Source of the DNA: Bacteroidales bacterium UBA3824
GTDB lineage: Bacteria; Bacteroidota; Bacteroidia; Bacteroidales; UBA3824
DNA length: 10,384 nucleotides
Direction of reading: 5' to 3'
Assembly: GCA_002393195.1 (NCBI GenBank)
Contig: DGIK01000092.1
Location: forward strand, 1-10,384
Part shown: piece by piece, positions 6,343 through 10,384 of the stretch
How the letters are laid out: the number at the start of each line of letters is the position of its first letter
Position numbering within the stretch: the stretch's first letter is position 1
Notes under the pieces: model-generated
Seen by the model: only the letters and a program-made list of their open reading frames with translations
Told to the model about the DNA's origin: nothing
The model's database searches: none
Made by a program: the position numbers and the translations under genes

Positions 6343-6494
6343 GTGCAAAAATTTGGATTTTTTTCCAGTGGAGAGTTGGAGACTATGCGAGCCGGAGATG
6401 GAATTGGGGCGGATTTTGTGTATTTGCAAACAACCGCCCGAAAGAAAAACCTCTGGGCGGTTGTCAGTCGTGAAGTGAGTGCTACAACAAAATC
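6343..6494. other. Non-coding convergent spacer with a GC-rich hairpin
   Basis: No believable gene is seen between the tRNA terminator and the 31-bp array. The main structure is a perfect 10-bp dyad, ACAACCGCCC (6430-6439) with GGGCGGTTGT (6455-6464), around a 15-nt A-rich loop. On the minus strand it is followed by TTGC and no long T run, so it is at best a weak terminator for pyk, about 140 nt after the pyk stop. Confidence 0.6.
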
Positions 6495-6580
6495 TTATTT
6501 AACATAACAATCGATATTCTGAATTGTACTTAACATAACAATAAATATTAAGTGCCGTATTTAACATAACTTGAAATATC
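6495..6580. repeat. Three-copy 24-bp direct repeat at an exact 31-bp period
   Basis: The core TTAACATAAC is perfect at 6499-6508, 6530-6539 and 6561-6570, 31 bp apart. Around it a longer 24-bp block (6495-6518, 6526-6549, 6557-6580) is shared. It starts GTAy or similar, and after the core continues AAT-nn-ATATT in copies 1 and 2, with a weaker match in copy 3. The two spacers are 7 bp and unrelated. A 31-bp step is close to three helical turns, which suits phased protein binding. It lies 27 nt after the pyk stop, between convergent units. The function is unknown. Confidence 0.85.
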
Positions 6581-6606
6581 GCATTGTTAGGGAAGTAAAT
6601 TCGCAC

Positions 6607-8031
6607 TTAATATCTCTTCACCAAATTGCAGCAGTAGTTGACCTCGATGAGTGTCGCAGAATTGCCCTTGCCAAAGCTGCCGGCGAGCAAGACCACCTTG
6701 TCGTCAATCTCCGCAAACTGCTTGTTCAAGACGAATGACACGGAGCTCTGGATGAAATCGTCGGCGGAACGGTTGAGCCTTACGCTGTGAGCCACAACGC
6801 CATACGAAAGCGCAAGTTCGCGAACTACGTTTTCATTGTAACACATGGCGTAAATAGGCTTTGCGCCACGGTAGGCGGCGAGATTGCGGATGGTGGTGCC
6901 GGAGAACGAATCGGCGATGATGCAACGTGCGTCCAATTCCACGGAGGCATGGACGGCGTTTTTGCAGAGAAACTCGCTTATCTCGCTCTTTACGTGTACA
7001 GGATGGGTGTTTTCCTTGAGTTTTTCCTTGATAGCCTCCACTTCGATAGCGATTTTGCTCATGGTCTTGACAGCTTCCACGGGGTATTGTCCCGAAGCTG
7101 TCTCGCCCGAAAGCATCACAGCATCCGCGCCATCGTAGATTGCATTGGCAACGTCCGAAACCTCGGCACGTGTCGGACGGGGATTATTAATCATCGTGTG
7201 GAGCATCTGTGTAGCCACAATTACGGGCTTCAGATGGTCGATTGCCTTCTTATTGAGCTCCTTCTGAATCGCCGGAATGCGCTCTGCCTCAATCTCGATG
7301 CCAAGGTCGCCACGGGCTATCATAATGCCGTATGCGTGGTCGAGGATTTCGTCGATATTGTCCACACCCTGCTGATTTTCAATCTTTGCGATGATCTTTA
7401 TCTTAGATTTTGCCTCGTCGAGAATTTGCTGTATGCAAATCACATCTTCTTTGCATCGTACAAACGAATGTGCGATGAATGTTATGTCCTCCTCGATGGC
7501 GAGCTGGATGAATTTTTTGTCTTTTTCGCTCAATGACGGCAACTTGATAGGCACGCCCGGCACATTCACCGATTTGCGCGACTTCACAACGCCCGAATTG
7601 AGCACTTTGCATTTGAGACCGTTTTCATCGCGATCCACAGTCTCAAAAGCAATGTCGCCATCGTCGATGAGGATTCGTTTGCCAAAGGGAACGTCGTTTT
7701 CAAAACCGATGCGGTTGACGTAGATATGACCGTCGCCGCACTCCTTGTCGAGGCTTCCGGCAAAATACACGGTGTCGCCCTCGTTGACAGCAAATCCGTC
7801 GCCCGCCTGCGTGGTGCGTATTTCTGGACCCTTGGTGTCGATGAGTATCGCAATCGAATTGGATACACTCCTGATGTTGGCTATCATCTGCCGCGTCGCG
7901 TCAAAATCGGCGTGGGCGGTATTGATGCGGGCCACATTCATGCCGGCATCATAGAGGCTGCGGATAAAATCCACATCACAGCGGCGGTCTGAAATCGTCG
8001 CAACAATCTTCGTAAGTTTCTGAACTTTCAT
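6607..8031 (-). CDS. pyk: Pyruvate kinase
   Basis: This is a cytosolic enzyme of 474 residues that converts phosphoenolpyruvate and ADP to pyruvate and ATP, the last step of glycolysis. The N-terminal RINTAHAD (35-42) is followed by DTKGPEIRT (65-73), the B domain (about 74-160), catalytic K216 in IIAKIEN with metal ligand E218, ARGDLGIE (239-246) with metal ligand D242, ATQML (273-277) with T274, and the family signature VSDVANAIYDGADAVMLSGETA (291-312). The C-terminal regulatory-type domain (about 350-474) has SFSGTT (375-380) and ends normally. The Ser that helps bind K+ in the muscle enzyme (RxNFSH) is Ala here (A39), as I recall for Bacteroides enzymes, while the Glu typical of K+-dependent enzymes (E70) is kept. 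Its start lies 28 nt after the protease stop with no promoter visible between, so it is probably the second gene of that operon. Confidence 0.97.
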   Translation of the reverse strand: MKVQKLTKIVATISDRRCDVDFIRSLYDAGMNVARINTAHADFDATRQMIANIRSVSNSIAILIDTKGPEIRTTQAGDGFAVNEGDTVYFAGSLDKECGDGHIYVNRIGFENDVPFGKRILIDDGDIAFETVDRDENGLKCKVLNSGVVKSRKSVNVPGVPIKLPSLSEKDKKFIQLAIEEDITFIAHSFVRCKEDVICIQQILDEAKSKIKIIAKIENQQGVDNIDEILDHAYGIMIARGDLGIEIEAERIPAIQKELNKKAIDHLKPVIVATQMLHTMINNPRPTRAEVSDVANAIYDGADAVMLSGETASGQYPVEAVKTMSKIAIEVEAIKEKLKENTHPVHVKSEISEFLCKNAVHASVELDARCIIADSFSGTTIRNLAAYRGAKPIYAMCYNENVVRELALSYGVVAHSVRLNRSADDFIQSSVSFVLNKQFAEIDDKVVLLAGSFGKGNSATLIEVNYCCNLVKRY

Positions 8032-8059
8032 ATTGTTTTTACAAATAATTATTTCCTAT

Positions 8060-10159
8060 TTATCTCATATCGCCAATCACATTGACAGCCTCGGAGATGT
8101 ACAAATCCTTCTCCAATGCCTCAAACCAAGTGGTGAACTTTTTGGTCTTGATGGTGTCGCCTGCTACGGCAGCCTTGTCGATGGCGAGGAAGGAGGACGT
8201 TACGCCGGTCTTTTCGTCGCCAATCTTGCCTATCCTTTCGGATTCGTCTTGAATCTCCTTCTGATGCTTCCTGTACGCCTCGAGATTGAGCGGGTACGAC
8301 GACTCGTCGCTGCGAACCTTGAGACGGCGTGCGTTGTCGTCTATCTGCTTGAACACCGGATTGCTGGCTATGCGGGCGCGGCTTGCATTTACGACCTTTT
8401 TCTTGTCGTATGGGTGCATCCAAAGTTGGTACGAAGCATTGGGAATCTCGTCGAATGGGAGCGCGTTGTGCGACTCCTTCTCCCCTACATTCATGTATGC
8501 GTATGAATCGGGCAGCACAATGTCGGGTATTACGCCCTTGAGCTGCGTGGTGCCGCCGTTGATGCGGTAGAATTTTTGGATTGTGAGCTTGATTGCCCCA
8601 AGCGGCTTTATCGACTGGTTGCCCTGCACATAGCGGTCGAAGTCGATGACGCTCTGCACCGTTCCCTTGCCAAACGACGACTGGCTGCCCATAATGATGG
8701 CACGGTCGTAATCCTGCAATGCCGCCGCGAGAATCTCCGATGCCGACGCACTGAAATTGTTGACCATCACCACCATCGGGCCTTTGTAAGATATTTCGGG
8801 GTCGGGGTCGTCGTAGTGGCGGATTGCGCCGTCGCGGGTCTTCACCTGCACTATCGGGCCGTTGCCAATGAACAATCCCGACATATCCACAACGTCGCTC
8901 AGGCTGCCGCCGCCATTGTTGCGGAGGTCGAGCACAACGCCGTCCACGTGTTCGCCCGCGAGTTTTTCGAGCTCCTTCTTCACGTCCTTGCTGCAGAAGC
9001 GTCCGGTCTTGTCGTTGAAGTCGGCGTAGAATTTGGGCAGGTAGATGTAGCCCACACGGGTCTTGCCGTCTTTGGATGTCAATATCGACGATTTGGCGTA
9101 TGTCTCCTCGATGATTACCACATCACGCTCTATCGGTATTATCTTGATGGTGCCGTCTATCTTCTTGACAGTGAGTTTTACGATGGTGCCCTTCTTGCCA
9201 CGGATGAGTTTTACGGCGTCGTCGAGCTCCATATTGGAGATGTCCACAGGCTCGGCATCGCCCTGCCCCACCTTTAATATAATGTCGTTGACCTGCAACT
9301 CGCCCTGCCTCCAACTTGCGCTGCCCGGTATGATGTCCGTTACCTTGGTCTGACCGTTGCGGTTTTGGAGGGTTGCGCCAATGCCCTCAAACTTGCCCGA
9401 CATCGAAATATCGAAGTTGGTCTTCTCCTCCGGCGGAAAATACTCGGAGTGTGGGTCGCAGGCGGCTATTATCGAATTGAGAAACATCGACATCCAATCT
9501 ACGTCCTTGATGCCTGCAAGGCGTTTCATCCATGCGTCGTAGCTCTCCTTTACCCTCTTTACCGCATTGGCCTGGATGGTGTCCATCGTCTTTACTTTAT
9601 AAGAGGTGTCCTTGTCCTTGATGGCCTTCTCCTGCGCCGTGAGTTCGTCAGATATTTTTTCGAGTACGGCGAGTTTGGTTATCTTGCGCCAATTGTCGCG
9701 GAGAGCGGCATCATCTACGGCGTAGTCGGCAGAATCGGGATTGGTCTGTATAAACTCATTCACGGAAAAATCGAATGAGCCGCTTATCGCCTCCCTGTAA
9801 TACTCCGCAGCCTGCTCCTGACGCTTCTTAATGATTTCGGTGGCTATATTGTAGAGATTAAATTCGGCGTTCTTGATTTCGTCATCGATTGCATAGCGGT
9901 ACTTGGACAGAAGCTCCACGTCCGATTTCAGGAGAAACCTCTTGGAATAATCGAGCTTCGACAGGTATTCGTCAAAGACCTTCGACGAAAACTTGTCGTC
10001 AAACACAATACGTTCGTAATGCGCCGCTTCGAGCGACTGCTTGATGACGGTGAGTATCACCTTGTCACGGTTGTCTGTCTTGATAATGAATGGCTTGAAA
10101 GCCATAAACATCAAGGCTAACACCAAGAAGATGGTGCTGATTCTGATAATTGTCTTCAT
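8060..10159 (-). CDS. prc: Carboxy-terminal processing (tail-specific) protease, S41 family
   Basis: The protein has 699 residues from the chosen start and is an envelope protease of the long Prc/Tsp type. A signal anchor or signal peptide (about 4-25, IIRISTIFLVLALMFMAFKPF) puts it in the periplasm. A helical N-terminal domain (about 31-245) is followed by a PDZ domain (about 250-347, with GKFEGIGATLQ and VTDIIPGSAS). The S41 catalytic core (about 369-551) contains DLRNNGGGSLSD, NFSASASEILAAALQDYDRA with nucleophile S472, and SSFGKGTVQ with general base K498. A C-terminal helical domain (about 560-690) matches the long family. The family trims or degrades exported proteins from their C-termini. 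MKTIIRI is chosen as start because AT-rich sequence precedes it and the signal follows at once. ATG at 10204 (15 more codons) is a real alternative. The first ATG in the frame (10246) lies upstream of the predicted promoter. It probably heads an operon with pyk. Confidence 0.93.
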   Translation of the reverse strand: MKTIIRISTIFLVLALMFMAFKPFIIKTDNRDKVILTVIKQSLEAAHYERIVFDDKFSSKVFDEYLSKLDYSKRFLLKSDVELLSKYRYAIDDEIKNAEFNLYNIATEIIKKRQEQAAEYYREAISGSFDFSVNEFIQTNPDSADYAVDDAALRDNWRKITKLAVLEKISDELTAQEKAIKDKDTSYKVKTMDTIQANAVKRVKESYDAWMKRLAGIKDVDWMSMFLNSIIAACDPHSEYFPPEEKTNFDISMSGKFEGIGATLQNRNGQTKVTDIIPGSASWRQGELQVNDIILKVGQGDAEPVDISNMELDDAVKLIRGKKGTIVKLTVKKIDGTIKIIPIERDVVIIEETYAKSSILTSKDGKTRVGYIYLPKFYADFNDKTGRFCSKDVKKELEKLAGEHVDGVVLDLRNNGGGSLSDVVDMSGLFIGNGPIVQVKTRDGAIRHYDDPDPEISYKGPMVVMVNNFSASASEILAAALQDYDRAIIMGSQSSFGKGTVQSVIDFDRYVQGNQSIKPLGAIKLTIQKFYRINGGTTQLKGVIPDIVLPDSYAYMNVGEKESHNALPFDEIPNASYQLWMHPYDKKKVVNASRARIASNPVFKQIDDNARRLKVRSDESSYPLNLEAYRKHQKEIQDESERIGKIGDEKTGVTSSFLAIDKAAVAGDTIKTKKFTTWFEALEKDLYISEAVNVIGDMR

Positions 10160-10233
10160 TATATTTTTACGTTTGTTGTCAATGGGTTCCAAATTTGTGT
10201 CCATCGTAATACAGGTTATAATTAATGATGACA

Positions 10234-10241
10234 CAAAGATA
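10234..10241 (-). promoter_or_regulatory. -7 promoter box of the protease-pyk operon
   Basis: On the minus strand TATCTTTG matches TAnnTTTG exactly. TTTG elements lie 15 and 24 nt upstream, neither at the usual distance, so the -33 box is uncertain. A start near 10227 is compatible with translation from 10204 or 10159 but not from 10246. No other promoter is visible before pyk. Confidence 0.5.
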
Positions 10242-10287
10242 CACAAAAAGTAATTGCAAACACCACAAAGACAAACTTTTTTTCAAC

Positions 10288-10318
10288 AAAAAAAGCCTCA
10301 CACCTTTCGGCATGAGAC
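10288..10318 (-). terminator. Intrinsic terminator of the tRNA-Arg transcript
   Basis: On the minus strand GTCTCATGCC pairs with GGTGTGAGGC around a GAAA tetraloop (stem 10295-10304 with 10309-10318, some G·U pairs), followed by seven T (10288-10294). It begins about 20 nt after the 3' end of the tRNA and separates it from the protease promoter. Confidence 0.9.
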
Positions 10319-10337
10319 CCGACTAAAAACCCAAAAG

Positions 10338-10384
10338 TGATCCGGGAGCGATTCGAACGCTCGACCCACAGCTTAGAAGGCTGT
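10338..10384 (-). tRNA. tRNA-Arg (anticodon TCT), 3' part, cut by window edge
   Basis: On the minus strand the sequence gives anticodon stem ACAGC / GCTGT around CTTCTAA (anticodon TCT at 10375-10377, reading AGA), variable region GGGTC, T arm GAGCG-TTCGAAT-CGCTC, the acceptor 3' strand CCGGATC and discriminator A. CCA is not encoded. The D arm and the 5' acceptor strand lie beyond the right edge. Confidence 0.93.

Noticed and set aside
6238..6429. Minus-strand frame containing MENRTPIPRLRILFPN
   Set aside because: It is the antisense of the second tRNA-Glu and its terminator, a common false gene call.
6495..6580. CRISPR array or plasmid-type iteron origin
   Set aside because: Spacers are only 7 bp, there are only three copies, and no replication initiator gene, DnaA boxes or cas genes are nearby. 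The iteron-like spacing is noted but not enough for an origin call.
6787..7536. 249-residue plus-strand frame opposite pyk
   Set aside because: It is antisense to the conserved pyruvate kinase core with no promoter or recognisable motif.
8576..9277. 233-residue plus-strand frame opposite the protease
   Set aside because: It is antisense to the conserved PDZ and catalytic core and is low-complexity in His/Val/Ala.

Overview
The window looks like an ordinary chromosomal stretch of a member of the Bacteroidota, most likely order Bacteroidales. The basis is: promoters of the TAnnTTTG / TTTG type, AT-rich starts without Shine-Dalgarno sequences, a lipoprotein and a beta-helix protein of Bacteroidota style, a Bacteroides-type pyruvate kinase (RINTAHA in place of RxNFSH), a Prc/Tsp-type S41 protease, and tRNAs without an encoded CCA. 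The family or genus cannot be told from the window.

Layout, left to right. (1) 1-146 is probably the 3' end of an unrecognised plus-strand gene. A four-copy, exactly 33-bp-periodic array (141-272) follows, then a bidirectional terminator shared with the convergent pgi gene. (2) 345-1688 (-) is glucose-6-phosphate isomerase with its own promoter. (3) 1977-4403 (-) is a two-gene exported module: a beta-helix secreted protein with a poly-serine linker, then a surface-type lipoprotein, closed by a strong terminator at 1890-1935. (4) 4561-4917 (-) is a small acidic secreted protein with a promoter and terminator of its own. (5) 5102-6055 (+) is methionyl-tRNA formyltransferase (fmt), divergent from (4). 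A textbook promoter overlapping the end of fmt drives two identical tRNA-Glu(CTC) genes, closed by a long hairpin terminator. (6) 6343-6606 is non-coding between convergent units. It holds a 10-bp-stem hairpin and three copies of a 24-bp element at an exact 31-bp period. (7) 6607-10159 (-) is a probable two-gene operon, the S41 processing protease followed by pyruvate kinase. (8) 10288-10384 (-) is the terminator and 3' half of a tRNA-Arg(TCT) running off the right edge.

Most genes are housekeeping: glycolysis (pgi, pyk), translation initiation and decoding (fmt, tRNAs), and envelope proteolysis (prc). The less explained content is the three exported proteins at 1977-4917, the two unrelated tandem arrays (both in 3' regions between convergent transcription units), and the large inverted repeat that contains the tRNA promoter's -7 box. 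I did not find a convincing new multi-gene system. The arrays and the exported module are the best leads.
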